Below, piece after piece: positions 37,006 to 44,982 of a DNA stretch of 64,000 bases; position 1 is the first letter of the stretch, and each line of letters starts with the position of its first letter. The stretch spans positions 1,140,001 through 1,204,000 of the forward strand of contig NZ_CP029193.1 of NCBI RefSeq assembly GCF_008642355.1. The letters run 5' to 3'. The notes beneath the pieces are model-generated. The model ran no database searches. It was not told the DNA's origin and saw only the letters and a program-made list of their open reading frames with translations. A program made the position numbers and the translations under genes. This stretch comes from Streptomyces venezuelae. GTDB lineage: Bacteria > Actinomycetota > Actinomycetes > Streptomycetales > Streptomycetaceae.

Positions 37006-37719
37006 TCAGGCGCCCCGCTCGCCCGCCGCCCCGCGCGTCCCGTACGCGTCGACAACCCGTCGACGCGAGTCGTCGAGGTACTCGACGAGCAGCGCCTCCG
37101 CGTCGTCGCGCCGGCCCTTCTGGAGCGCCTCCAGGATCTGTCCGTTGCGGGCGATGTAGGGCTCGTGGAGCCGCCGGGGGTCGTCCACCACGTGGAAGGC
37201 GAGGCGCAGTTCGGCGAAGACGCTGCGCATCAGCTCGTCCGTGCGCTCGCTTCCGGCGAGGGCGACGAGTTCCCGGTGGAAGTCGATGTTGGCGGTGGAC
37301 ACACCTTTCCAGTCGCCCGCCCGCGCGGCCCGCCGCCCGTCGGAGACGGCGTCGGCCAGTCCGTCCACGGCGTACGGCGGTGCGCCGAGTCCGCGTACGA
37401 CCGCGCATTCGACGAGGGCACGGGTGCGGTAGATGTCCTCCACATCCTCATCGGTCAGCATCCGTACGAAGACGCCGCGGTTGAGCTGATGCTCCAGGAG
37501 CCGCTCGTGCGTGAGCAGCCGGAACGCCTCCCGCAGCGTGTTGCGGGAGACGCCGAGCGCGCCACCGATGCTGTCCTCGGAGAGCCGTGTGCCGGGCGGG
37601 AAGAATCCCGCCGCGATGCGGCTCCGCAGGATGTCCGAGACCCGCTCCGCCGTACTCGTGCGCCCCAGGAGTGCGCGGTCGTCGGCCAGTCCGTTCACGT
37701 CACCCGTCCCCTCCGCCAT
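37006..37719 (-). CDS. GntR-family regulator, FCD (FadR-like) subfamily
   Basis: A 237-aa regulator. The winged helix-turn-helix (TAERVSDILRSRIAAGFFPPGTRLSEDSIG cut here; family core GVSRNTLREAFRLLTHERLL) occupies residues ~22-85. The all-helical FCD ligand domain follows, with metal-binding-type residues in TANIDFHRELVALAGS and AFHVVDDPRRLHEPY. ATG at 37719 is preferred; a TTG at 37743 is the alternative. It is divergent from the MFS-DUF1445-pxpABC operon, and a perfect palindrome in the shared promoter region is the probable operator. The likely effector is 5-oxoproline or a related acid. Confidence 0.9.
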   Translation of the reverse strand: MAEGTGDVNGLADDRALLGRTSTAERVSDILRSRIAAGFFPPGTRLSEDSIGGALGVSRNTLREAFRLLTHERLLEHQLNRGVFVRMLTDEDVEDIYRTRALVECAVVRGLGAPPYAVDGLADAVSDGRRAARAGDWKGVSTANIDFHRELVALAGSERTDELMRSVFAELRLAFHVVDDPRRLHEPYIARNGQILEALQKGRRDDAEALLVEYLDDSRRRVVDAYGTRGAAGERGA

Positions 37720-37762
37720 GCCCGGATTCAATCGCAGATGCAAGAACGAGACAACAGGGGTA

Positions 37763-37792
37763 TTGAGGGATCGTTCAACGATCCTCTACGTT
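37763..37792 (+). promoter_or_regulatory. Promoter with embedded GntR-type palindrome, ahead of the pxp operon
   Basis: A perfect palindrome GGATCGTT-C-AACGATCC occupies 37768-37784. It lies within the 18-bp spacer between a -35-like TTGAGG (37763-37768) and a -10-like TACGTT (37787-37792) reading towards the MFS/pxp genes. A bound GntR dimer would therefore exclude RNA polymerase. The same element is 49 bp from the regulator's own start, so autoregulation is plausible. Confidence 0.7.
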
Positions 37793-37913
37793 GTCGGGCA
37801 CGGCTCACCGCACCATCCCTCCCCGTCCCCGATCGGTGCCCCTCCCCGTCCCCCACCGCACGACCGCACCACGCCCGCTCCAGCACCCTCCGTCCCTCAC
37901 CTGTGAGGTGCCC

Positions 37914-39218
37914 ATGAGCACGACCCCACCACCCGAGACGGCCGCCCCGGCCGGACCGCGCCCCGACCGGGGCGAACTCACCGACGACAGCGGCGCCTTC
38001 GGCTGGCTGCGCGCCCTCGGTCCGCGCGGGCGCCGCGCCTTCGCCGGCGCCTTCGGGGGCTATGCCCTCGACTCCTACGACTACTTCACGCTGCCGCTGA
38101 GCATGGTGGCGCTCGCCGCGTACTTCGGCCTCGACAGCGGCCAGACCGGCCTGTTCACCACCGTCACCCTCGTCGTCTCCGCCGTGGGCGGCGCCGTCGC
38201 GGGCGTGGTCGCCGACCGGATCGGCCGCGTCAAGGCCCTGATGATCACCGTCGTCACGTACGCGGTCTTCACTGTCGCCTGCGGTTTCGCGCCCAACTAC
38301 GAGACGCTGCTCGTCTTCCGTGCCCTCCAGGGGCTCGGGTTCGGCGGCGAGTGGGCGGTCGGCGCGATCCTCGTCGCCGAGTACGCCACCGCCAAGAACC
38401 GCGGCCGCACCCTGGGCGCGATCCAGAGCTCCTGGGCCGTGGGCTGGGGACTCGCGGTCATCGTCTACACCGTGGTGTTCCAGTTCCTGGACGACGACAT
38501 CGCCTGGCGCGTGATGTTCTGGACCGGCGCGCTGCCCGCGCTGCTCGTGATCTACGTACGGCGCAACGTGCACGACGCCCCGGAAGCCGCCGAGGAGCGG
38601 CGCAAGAGCGCCGACAAAGGCTCCTTCACGGCCATCTTCAAGCCGGGACTGCTGCGCACCACGTTCTTCGCGGTGCTCCTGTCGACCGGTGTGAAGGGCG
38701 GCTATTACACGCTGGCCACCTGGGTGCCGACGTACCTCAAGAGTGACCGCGGCCTCACCGTCGTCGGCACCGGCGGCCATCTGACCTTCCTGATCTCCGG
38801 CGCCTTCATCGGCTACCTGACCGGCGGCTACCTCACCGACAAGCTCGGCAGGAAGCGGAACATCACCCTCTTCGCGTTCCTCTCCGCGGCCAGCATCCTG
38901 GCGTACACGAACATCCCGGACGGCGCCAACGGCCTTCTCCTTGTGCTCGGTTTCCCGTTGGGCTTCTGCATGTCGGCGATTTTCAGCGGCTTCGGCTCGT
39001 TCCTCAGCGAGCTGTACCCGGCCGCCGTCCGCGGCACGGGACAGGGCTTCACGTACAACACCGGGCGCGCGGTCGGCGCGGTCTTTCCCACCATGGTCGG
39101 ATTCCTCGCCGACAGCTGGGGCGTCGGCGGAGCGCTGGTCTTCGGAGCCGTCGGTTATGGACTCGCCGTCCTGGCGCTGCTCGGTCTGCCGGAGACGCGC
39201 GGAAGGGAGCTCCTGTGA
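37914..39218 (+). CDS. Major facilitator superfamily transporter (metabolite:H+ symporter type)
   Basis: A 434-aa, 12-helix transporter of the sugar-porter/aromatic-acid:H+ symporter type. The motif between helices 2 and 3 is [13 protein letters not shown], and [18 protein letters not shown] (helix 4-5 signature) and the second-half copy [15 protein letters not shown] are present. ATG at 37914 follows GAGGTG. The DUF1445 gene overlaps its stop by GTGA, so transporter and enzymes are co-translated. It probably imports 5-oxoproline or a similar carboxylate; in Bacillus the equivalent operon also carries a transporter (ycsG). Confidence 0.9.
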   Translation: MSTTPPPETAAPAGPRPDRGELTDDSGAFGWLRALGPRGRRAFAGAFGGYALDSYDYFTLPLSMVALAAYFGLDSGQTGLFTTVTLVVSAVGGAVAGVVADRIGRVKALMITVVTYAVFTVACGFAPNYETLLVFRALQGLGFGGEWAVGAILVAEYATAKNRGRTLGAIQSSWAVGWGLAVIVYTVVFQFLDDDIAWRVMFWTGALPALLVIYVRRNVHDAPEAAEERRKSADKGSFTAIFKPGLLRTTFFAVLLSTGVKGGYYTLATWVPTYLKSDRGLTVVGTGGHLTFLISGAFIGYLTGGYLTDKLGRKRNITLFAFLSAASILAYTNIPDGANGLLLVLGFPLGFCMSAIFSGFGSFLSELYPAAVRGTGQGFTYNTGRAVGAVFPTMVGFLADSWGVGGALVFGAVGYGLAVLALLGLPETRGRELL

Positions 39219-40015
39219 GCCGCGAGACGCGCACCACGCCGTCGATCCGCAGCGCCAAGAAGGCGCGCGCCGCCTTCCGCGCGGGCGACACGAGTCCCAC
39301 CGCGGGCCGGGCCGAGGGCTTCACCCAGGCCAACCTCATCTCCGTGCCCGCCGACTGGGCGTACGAGATGCTCCTGTTCTGTCAGCGCAACCCCAAACCG
39401 TGCCCGGTCCTCGACGTCACGGACGCGGGTTCCTGGGGCACCCCGCTCGCCCCCGGCGCCGATCTCCGCACCGACCTGCCGCTCTACCGCGTGTGGGAGC
39501 ACGGTGAACTGACCGCCGAGCCCACGGACGTGGTCGACCACTGGCGTGACGACCTGGTGACGTTCCTCATCGGGTGCAGTTTCACCTTCGAGTGGGCGCT
39601 CGCCGACGCAGGCGTCCCGTTGCGCCACATCGAGCAGGGCCGCAACGTCCCGATGTACGTCACCGACCGCCCCTGCCGTCCCGCTGGGCGCCTGCACGGT
39701 CCGATGGTGGTGTCGATGCGCCCCGTGCCGCCGGGCCGGCTCGCCGACGCCATCAGGGAGAGCTCGCTGATGCCCGCGGTGCACGGCAGCCCGGTGCACT
39801 GCGGCGACCCCGGCGGGCTCGGCATCGAACACCTGGGCCGGCCCGACTTCGGCGACGCGGTGGCCCTCGAACCCGACGACATTCCGGTGTTCTGGGCGTG
39901 TGGAGTGACCCCGCAGGCGGCAGTAATGGCATCGCGGCCGCCTTTCGCGATCACGCACGCGCCGGGCCGGATGTTCGTCACCGACGCCCGGGACGAGCAG
40001 TACCGCGTGGTGTGA
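39215..40015 (+). CDS. DUF1445 (YcsI-like) putative hydro-lyase / D-glutamate cyclase-related protein
   Basis: A 266-aa DUF1445 family protein. Family blocks include [60 protein letters not shown] and [23 protein letters not shown] cut here into short blocks, with [13 protein letters not shown] at the C-terminus. In other bacteria it sits with pxpABC, and the domain is also part of mammalian D-glutamate cyclase, which makes 5-oxo-D-proline. A role in supplying or processing 5-oxoproline is therefore likely but not proven. GTG at 39215 overlaps the transporter stop by four bases. Confidence 0.88.
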   Translation: MSRETRTTPSIRSAKKARAAFRAGDTSPTAGRAEGFTQANLISVPADWAYEMLLFCQRNPKPCPVLDVTDAGSWGTPLAPGADLRTDLPLYRVWEHGELTAEPTDVVDHWRDDLVTFLIGCSFTFEWALADAGVPLRHIEQGRNVPMYVTDRPCRPAGRLHGPMVVSMRPVPPGRLADAIRESSLMPAVHGSPVHCGDPGGLGIEHLGRPDFGDAVALEPDDIPVFWACGVTPQAAVMASRPPFAITHAPGRMFVTDARDEQYRVV

Positions 40016-40025
40016 CCGCCGAGAA

Positions 40026-40062
40026 CACTGGAGGCTTACGTCAAGCACTGGAGGCATACGTC
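40026..40062. repeat. Duplicated Shine-Dalgarno segment before pxpA
   Basis: Two copies of CACTGGAGGCNTACGTC lie at 40026-40042 and 40046-40062, a 20-bp period. Each contains a GGAGG; the second is correctly spaced for the pxpA ATG at 40064, and the first is a spare copy. Confidence 0.8.
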
Positions 40063-40063
40063 G

Positions 40064-40828
40064 ATGAGCGCGCCCCTGATCGATCTCAACGCCGACCTCG
40101 GCGAGGGCTTCGGCCGCTGGCATCTCACGGACGACGAGGAGCTGCTGTCCGTCGTCACGAGCGCCAACGTGGCCTGCGGTTTCCACGCCGGGGACCCGGC
40201 CACCATGCGCCGGGTGTGCGACCGCGCCGCCGAGCGCGGGGTACGGATCGGCGCGCAGGTGTCCTACCGGGACCTGGCGGGCTTCGGGCGGCGCGCCATG
40301 GACGTGCCGCCCGCGGAGCTGGCGGCCGAAGTGGCGTACCAGATCGGCGCCCTGGAGGTGTTCGCCCGCGCGGCGGGCACGCGCGTGGCGTACGTGAAGC
40401 CGCACGGCGCGCTCTACAACCGCGTCGTCCACGACGAGGAACAGGCCCGCGCGGTCGTCGAGGGCGTACTGCTCGCCGATGCCGCGCTGCCCGTCCTCGG
40501 ACTCCCGGGATCGTCCCTTCTGAAGACGGCGGACAAGGCCGGTCTGCCCGTCGTCACCGAGGCCTTCGCGGACCGCGCCTACACCGACGAGGGCACGCTG
40601 GTTCCCCGTACCCGGGAAGGAGCGGTCGTCACGGAGGCGGACGCCGTCGTCGCACGGTCCGTCGCAATGGCCCGGTCCGGTGTCGTCACCTCGCTCGGGG
40701 GCCGCGAGATCGAGGTCCGCGCGCGGTCGCTGTGCCTGCACGGCGACACTCCGGGGGCGGTGGATCTGGCCCGCCGGGTGCGGGCCGAGCTGGAGTCGGC
40801 GGGCGTGCACGTGGCGGCGTTCGCATGA
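40064..40828 (+). CDS. pxpA: 5-oxoprolinase subunit A (LamB/YcsF family)
   Basis: A 254-aa LamB/YcsF protein, one of three subunits of the ATP-dependent prokaryotic 5-oxoprolinase that opens 5-oxoproline to glutamate. The signatures IDLNADLGEGFGRW, ANVACGFHAGDPATM, GAQVSYRDLAGFGRR and YVKPHGALYN are textbook for the family. ATG at 40064 with GGAGG upstream; pxpB overlaps its end by ATGA. Subunit function is known from B. subtilis and E. coli homologues. Confidence 0.95.
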   Translation: MSAPLIDLNADLGEGFGRWHLTDDEELLSVVTSANVACGFHAGDPATMRRVCDRAAERGVRIGAQVSYRDLAGFGRRAMDVPPAELAAEVAYQIGALEVFARAAGTRVAYVKPHGALYNRVVHDEEQARAVVEGVLLADAALPVLGLPGSSLLKTADKAGLPVVTEAFADRAYTDEGTLVPRTREGAVVTEADAVVARSVAMARSGVVTSLGGREIEVRARSLCLHGDTPGAVDLARRVRAELESAGVHVAAFA

Positions 40829-41463
40829 GGGCCCTGCCGGTCGGCGAGCGGGCCCTGCTCGTCGAACTCTCCGACGGCGCCGAGGCCCAGGCCCTCCACG
40901 CCGAGCTGCTGCGCCGCCGCGCGTCGGGCGCCCTACGGGTCCGCGAGATCGTTCCCGCGGCCCGTACGGTGCTCCTCGACGGTCTCGACGAGCCCGGCCA
41001 CATCGGCGCGGAGCTGCCCGGCTGGGACATCCCACCGCTGCCCCCGCGTGCGGGAACGGTCCTGGAGGTACCGGTGCGGTACGACGGACCGGATCTCGCG
41101 GACGTGGCGGCGCACTGGGGCGTGCCCGTCGCCGAAGTGGCGCGGATCCACTCCGCCGCCGAATTCCGCGTCGCGTTCTGCGGGTTCGCCCCCGGCTTCG
41201 GCTATCTCACCGGGCTGCCCGAGCGTTACGAAGTACCGCGCCGGGCCACGCCCCGCACCAGCGTCCCCCGGGGCAGCGTCGCCCTGGCGGGCCCGTACAC
41301 GGGCGTCTACCCGCGTGCGTCGCCCGGCGGCTGGCAGCTCATCGGCTCCACGGACCTCGTGCTGTGGGACCACGCGCGCGTGCCCGCCGCACTGCTCTCC
41401 CCCGGCGTCCGCGTCCGCTTCGTGCCCCGTACGTCCCCGACGGACCCGGCAGCGGGGACGTGA
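40825..41463 (+). CDS. pxpB: 5-oxoprolinase subunit B (KipI family)
   Basis: A 212-aa KipI/allophanate hydrolase subunit 1-like protein. The motifs VPVRYDGPDLADVAAHWGV, FCGFAPGFGYLTGLPERYEVPR cut here to FAPGFGYLTGLP, and GSVALAGPYTGVYP are all present. With PxpA and PxpC it forms the 5-oxoprolinase; in Bacillus the homologue KipI also inhibits the KinA sporulation kinase. The ATG at 40825 overlaps pxpA's stop (ATGA). The frame is open further upstream but without support. Its stop overlaps the pxpC start (TGATG). Confidence 0.94.
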   Translation: MRALPVGERALLVELSDGAEAQALHAELLRRRASGALRVREIVPAARTVLLDGLDEPGHIGAELPGWDIPPLPPRAGTVLEVPVRYDGPDLADVAAHWGVPVAEVARIHSAAEFRVAFCGFAPGFGYLTGLPERYEVPRRATPRTSVPRGSVALAGPYTGVYPRASPGGWQLIGSTDLVLWDHARVPAALLSPGVRVRFVPRTSPTDPAAGT

Positions 41464-42350
41464 TGACCGACCACGCACTCGCCGTCGTGCGCCCCGGAGC
41501 CCTGACCACCGTGCAGGACCTCGGGCGCCCCGGGCACGCCCATCTCGGGGTGCCCCGCTCCGGAGCCCTCGACCCGCCGGCGGCCCGCCTGGCCAACCGC
41601 CTGGTGGGCAATCCGCCCGAGGCGGCCGTCCTGGAGACCACCCTCGACGGCTGTGCAGTACGTCCACGCAGGACCGTGACGGCCGCTGTCGGCGGCGCGC
41701 CCTGTCCCGTGACCGTGGACGGCAGGCCCGCGCCCTGGGGAGCGCCGGTGCGGGTGCCCGCGGGAGCACTTCTCGACGTCGGAACCGCTGTCTCCGGAGT
41801 ACGTTGCTATGTCGCGTTCGACGGCGGCGTGACCGTCGACCCGGTGCTCGGCAGCCGCTCCACTGACCTGCTCTCCGGACTCGGCCCGCCCCCGCTCGCG
41901 CCGGGCGCCGTCCTCCCCCTGGGACGGCCGGGCGCCGTCCACGCACGCGTGGACCTCGTTCCGCAGCCCGCGCCGCCGCGGGAGCTGGTGCTCCGGGTGA
42001 CGCTCGGGCCGCGCGCGGACTGGTTCACGGCGGCGGCGCTGGACACGTTCACCACGCGCGCGTACACGGTGTCCTCGGCGAGCAACCGCATCGGGCTGCG
42101 CACCGAGGGCCCGGCCCTGGAACGGGCCTGCGAGGGCGAGTTGCCCAGTGAGGGCATGGTGCTGGGCGCCGTGCAGGTCCCGCCGGACGGCAGACCCGTC
42201 GTCTTCCTGGCCGACCACCCGACCACCGGGGGCTACCCGGTGGTCGCCGTGGTCCGCGAGAGCGACCTGGCCGCGGCGGCCCAGGCCCGGCCGGGCACGC
42301 CCGTCCGTTTCGTCGCCGCAGGGCGGCGGCTGCCCCGGCGGGTTGCCTAG
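41463..42350 (+). CDS. pxpC: 5-oxoprolinase subunit C (KipA family)
   Basis: A 295-aa biotin-dependent-carboxyltransferase-like (allophanate hydrolase subunit 2/KipA) protein. Diagnostic segments are LTTVQDLGRPGHAHLGVPRSGALD, ANRLVGNPPEAAVLE, YVAFDGGVTVDPVLGSRSTD cut to short blocks, SNRIGLRTEGP and DHPTTGGYPVVAVV. It is the final gene of the pxp operon; its stop lies only 7 bp from that of the convergent HEAT-repeat gene, with no recognisable terminator between. ATG at 41463 is fixed by the TGATG overlap with pxpB. Confidence 0.94.
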   Translation: MTDHALAVVRPGALTTVQDLGRPGHAHLGVPRSGALDPPAARLANRLVGNPPEAAVLETTLDGCAVRPRRTVTAAVGGAPCPVTVDGRPAPWGAPVRVPAGALLDVGTAVSGVRCYVAFDGGVTVDPVLGSRSTDLLSGLGPPPLAPGAVLPLGRPGAVHARVDLVPQPAPPRELVLRVTLGPRADWFTAAALDTFTTRAYTVSSASNRIGLRTEGPALERACEGELPSEGMVLGAVQVPPDGRPVVFLADHPTTGGYPVVAVVRESDLAAAAQARPGTPVRFVAAGRRLPRRVA

Positions 42351-42357
42351 AGCGCCG

Positions 42358-43773
42358 TCACACGGCTGCGTCCGGGCCGATCCTGCTGCGCACCGCCGTC
42401 TGTACGTCGTCCTCCTCGGCGGGGTCCGCGGCGAGCCTCCTGAGGCGGTTGACGACGCGGGCGTCACCGGTCTCGGCGTGCCGTGCGGCGACTTCGCGGG
42501 TGGACTCCTCGCAGTCCCAGAGGCACTCGACGGCGAAGCCGGAGGCGAAGGAGGGGTCGGTGGCGGCGAGCGCGCGTGCGGCGCGGCCGCGGAGGTGGGA
42601 GGAGGCGGTCTCTCGGTAGACGTGCCGCAGCACGGGGGCGGCGCAGGCGATGCCGAGGCGTCCCGCGCCGTCGACGAGGGTCCACAGGGTCGGTGCGTCC
42701 GGGCCTTCGCCGCGGACGGCCTCGCGGAGCGCGGCGAGGACCGGCTTGCTGTCCTGCGCGCCGCCCCGGCAGGCGAGCACGCGTCCGGCGGCCGCGCCCA
42801 GGCCGTCGGGTCGGCAGGCCCAGCGTCGGGCGCGCTCGACGGCGGCGACGCTGCGCATTCGTTCGAACGCGTCGGTGGCGGCGTCCGCCACGACGTGTGA
42901 CGGGCCTTCCGCGGCGTACTCGATGAGGTCGAGGACGGCGGGGTCGTGGGTGTCCGCGAGGTAGCGCAGGGCGGTGCCGCGCGCCCCGTCGGAGCCGTTG
43001 CGGGCGGCTTCGAGGATCTCGGCGCGGTCCTCGGGCCCGGCGACCGCGGTCAGGCAGCGGGCCGCGGGCACGTACAGGACGGTGCCCCGCTCCAGGCCCT
43101 CCTGCGCCCAGTCGAAGACGGCCTGGACGCTCCAGCCGGGGCGCGGCCCCGAGGGCCGCATCTGGCGCTGCCACCGGTCGAAGGAGCCCTGTTCCCGCGC
43201 GGCTCGCACACGGGCACCGATGTCGGCGCGGGGATCCTCCTCCCAGAGGCGCCAGGGCCTGGGTTCGTAGGCGTCGCGGACGGCGGCGGCCAGGTCGGCC
43301 TCGCCCTCGGCGTCGGGGGCGAACCTGGCGAGCACGGGGGCCGCGAGGGCCCGCAGGCCCGCGTCGGTGTCACGCAGTGCCAGCTCGTCGAGGGCCCAGG
43401 CCCAGTTGGAGCCGAACGCCGCGTACCTCCGCAGGAGCTCGAGGGCCTCCTGCCTGCCGTACGAGGCGAGGTGCCCGAGGACGGCGAGGGCGAGTCCGGT
43501 GCGCGAGTCGTCCGTGTCCAGGACGTCCTCGGCATCGAAGAGGTGCCGCTCGATCTCTCCGAGCCCGCCGTGCAGGTCGAGGTAGAGCCGGGCGTAGTAC
43601 AGCGAACGGTTCTCCACCTGCCAGTCGTGGCGGGGATCGTTCAGCACGCAGTGGGCGAGGGCGGTGAGCGCCTCGGAGCGCGGGGCGGTGAGCGCGTGCA
43701 GGGTGCCGTCGCCGCGGCCCCGCTGCAGCAGGCCGAGCAGCGTACCGCTGGGCGCTATGACCGGATCGAACAT
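42358..43773 (-). CDS. HEAT-repeat-like protein (471 aa)
   Basis: A 471-aa soluble protein made mostly of ~30-residue helical pairs. Examples are TGLALAVLGHLASYGRQEALELL, GLRALAAPVLARFAPDAEGE, GARGTALRYLADTHDPAVLDLI and HLRGRAARALAATDPSFASGF, which is the HEAT/PBS-lyase repeat pattern. Such proteins are scaffolds; no catalytic motif is seen. ATG at 43773 is preferred because GTGAGG lies 9 nt upstream; an in-frame GTG at 43788 is the alternative. It is convergent with pxpC (7-bp gap). Confidence 0.8.
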   Translation of the reverse strand: MFDPVIAPSGTLLGLLQRGRGDGTLHALTAPRSEALTALAHCVLNDPRHDWQVENRSLYYARLYLDLHGGLGEIERHLFDAEDVLDTDDSRTGLALAVLGHLASYGRQEALELLRRYAAFGSNWAWALDELALRDTDAGLRALAAPVLARFAPDAEGEADLAAAVRDAYEPRPWRLWEEDPRADIGARVRAAREQGSFDRWQRQMRPSGPRPGWSVQAVFDWAQEGLERGTVLYVPAARCLTAVAGPEDRAEILEAARNGSDGARGTALRYLADTHDPAVLDLIEYAAEGPSHVVADAATDAFERMRSVAAVERARRWACRPDGLGAAAGRVLACRGGAQDSKPVLAALREAVRGEGPDAPTLWTLVDGAGRLGIACAAPVLRHVYRETASSHLRGRAARALAATDPSFASGFAVECLWDCEESTREVAARHAETGDARVVNRLRRLAADPAEEDDVQTAVRSRIGPDAAV

Positions 43774-43819
43774 GGGAAACAGCCTCACATCAAGCGTCGA
43801 CGCAACCGGGAATCACGCA

Positions 43820-43945
43820 TTACCTGGCCGTGCGCCAACACGTCGGGCCGCCCGCCGTCTTTTGCTTGTCGAAGACCATCTTCCTCTGCCTCTCGTCGGT
43901 GGCCCAGGGGTTCCCGGACGGGAGGTCCGGGGGCGGGCCGCTCAC
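43820..43945 (-). CDS. Candidate small protein (41 aa) in the HEAT/ankyrin gap
   Basis: In the 300-bp gap between the HEAT and ankyrin genes, one minus-strand frame from GTG 43945 to TAA 43820 has almost exclusively G/C third codon positions, as real genes here do. The product would contain the basic segment ERQRKMVFDKQKT and end in WRTAR. It has no recognisable domain and no good Shine-Dalgarno, so the true start may differ. The rest of this gap shows no other supported feature. Confidence 0.35.
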   Translation of the reverse strand: MSGPPPDLPSGNPWATDERQRKMVFDKQKTAGGPTCWRTAR

Positions 43946-44074
43946 GGTCCACGCGGTGCGGCACCATCTGCCCCACCGTCGCGTCCGTGAATCACGTCGT
44001 CATGATGACCCGGCGGTCAGGTCCGCCGCGACCACATTTCCAGCGCCCCCGTCGTTGCTGGTCAGGTACCCGGT

Positions 44075-44467
44075 TCAGGCGGCCCCGAACAGCTGCAGCA
44101 GCTCCGCCTTCCCGAACATCCGGGCCGTGTCGACCGCCGAAGGAGTTCCGGCGGCGGGATCCGCGCCACCGTCCAGGAGGGCCCGGATCACCGTGTCCTC
44201 GCCCTTGAAGACGGCTCCGGCGAGCGGGGTCTGGCCCCGGTCGTTGGCCCGGTTGACGTCCGCGCCGCGCTCCACGAGGGCGCGGACCGCGTCGGCGTGC
44301 CCGTGGTAGGCCGCCAGCATCACCAGCGAGTCGCCGCTGTCGTTCGTGAGGTTCGCGGGGACGCCCGCGTCCACGTAGGCGGCGAGGGCCGCTGCGTCGC
44401 CCTGACGTGCCAGATCGAAGATCTTGGTCGCCAGCTCCACGACCTCGGGGTCGGGGGCTTCGCTCAT
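44075..44467 (-). CDS. Ankyrin-repeat protein (130 aa)
   Basis: A 130-aa protein consisting of about three ankyrin repeats: ALAAYVDAGVPANLTNDSGDSLVMLAAYHGH, cut here to its core GDSLVMLAAYHGHADAVRAL, then VERGADVNRANDRGQTPLAGA, and RALLDGGADPAAGTPSAVDTA. It probably acts through protein binding. The ATG at 44467 is chosen; the frame extends upstream without support. A GGAAAGGCGGAACG stretch provides a loose Shine-Dalgarno. Similar short ankyrin proteins are often paired with catalases or other enzymes, but no partner is adjacent. Confidence 0.88.
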   Translation of the reverse strand: MSEAPDPEVVELATKIFDLARQGDAAALAAYVDAGVPANLTNDSGDSLVMLAAYHGHADAVRALVERGADVNRANDRGQTPLAGAVFKGEDTVIRALLDGGADPAAGTPSAVDTARMFGKAELLQLFGAA

Positions 44468-44660
44468 GGGGGCGTTCCGCCTTTCCGGCTTTTCGGGTGC
44501 GTCTGCCTGTGCAGCCGTACGAGTGAATCGACAGGGTACTGCCCCGCCGGGCACATGACCCGGGCCGACCGAGGCAAAGATCACGCGGAGGCGCGCGGAC
44601 CGCTCGGAACCGCCGCCACGGCCGGATCGGGCTCCGCCATTAGAGGGAAATCCTGAGAAA

Positions 44661-44690
44661 TTGACCCATTTGCACCTTTTATCGTATGGA
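44661..44690 (+). promoter_or_regulatory. Promoter for smeA-sffA
   Basis: TTGACC (44661-44666) and TATGGA (44685-44690) are separated by 18 bp in a locally AT-rich stretch and point to smeA, 61 bp downstream. It looks like a vegetative-type (HrdB) promoter rather than a WhiG one. Published work on smeA-sffA reports sporulation-linked expression, so other factors must act. Confidence 0.55.
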
Positions 44691-44751
44691 TACATGCTGT
44701 GAACCTGGAAGAACTCATGGTGACTGTCCCCACCAAACCAGGAGAACCGTC

Positions 44752-44946
44752 ATGGTCCTTTCCATCTCGGGCGTCGTACTGCTCGGAATCATCGTCTTCC
44801 TCTTCTTCCGCAAGGACGGACTCAAGGCGTCGCACGCGGTGGTCTGCGCCCTCTTCGGCTTCTTCATGGCGGGCACGGCGATCGCCCCGAGCATCAAGGC
44901 CGGCAGCGCGAGCCTGGCGAGCCTCCTCGGCGGGATCAAGTTCTGA
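44752..44946 (+). CDS. smeA: SmeA-like small membrane protein (64 aa)
   Basis: A 64-aa protein with two hydrophobic helices (VLSISGVVLLGIIVFLFF and SHAVVCALFGFFMAGTAIA) joined by RKDGLKA, and a short tail ending in GGIKF. Size, topology and the downstream FtsK-like gene match SmeA of Streptomyces, which targets the SffA translocase to sporulation septa. The ATG at 44752 has AGGAG at 9-nt spacing, so the in-frame upstream ATG at 44686 is rejected. sffA follows after 36 nt. Confidence 0.85.
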   Translation: MVLSISGVVLLGIIVFLFFRKDGLKASHAVVCALFGFFMAGTAIAPSIKAGSASLASLLGGIKF

Positions 44947-44982
44947 CCGTCCCGCTTTCGTACGCACCTCCAGGAGACAGAC

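Noticed and set aside
43820..43990. Possible transposase remnant in the HEAT-ankyrin gap
   Set aside because: No terminal inverted repeats, target duplication or transposase motif (DDE) is present; the codon bias favours a small resident gene.
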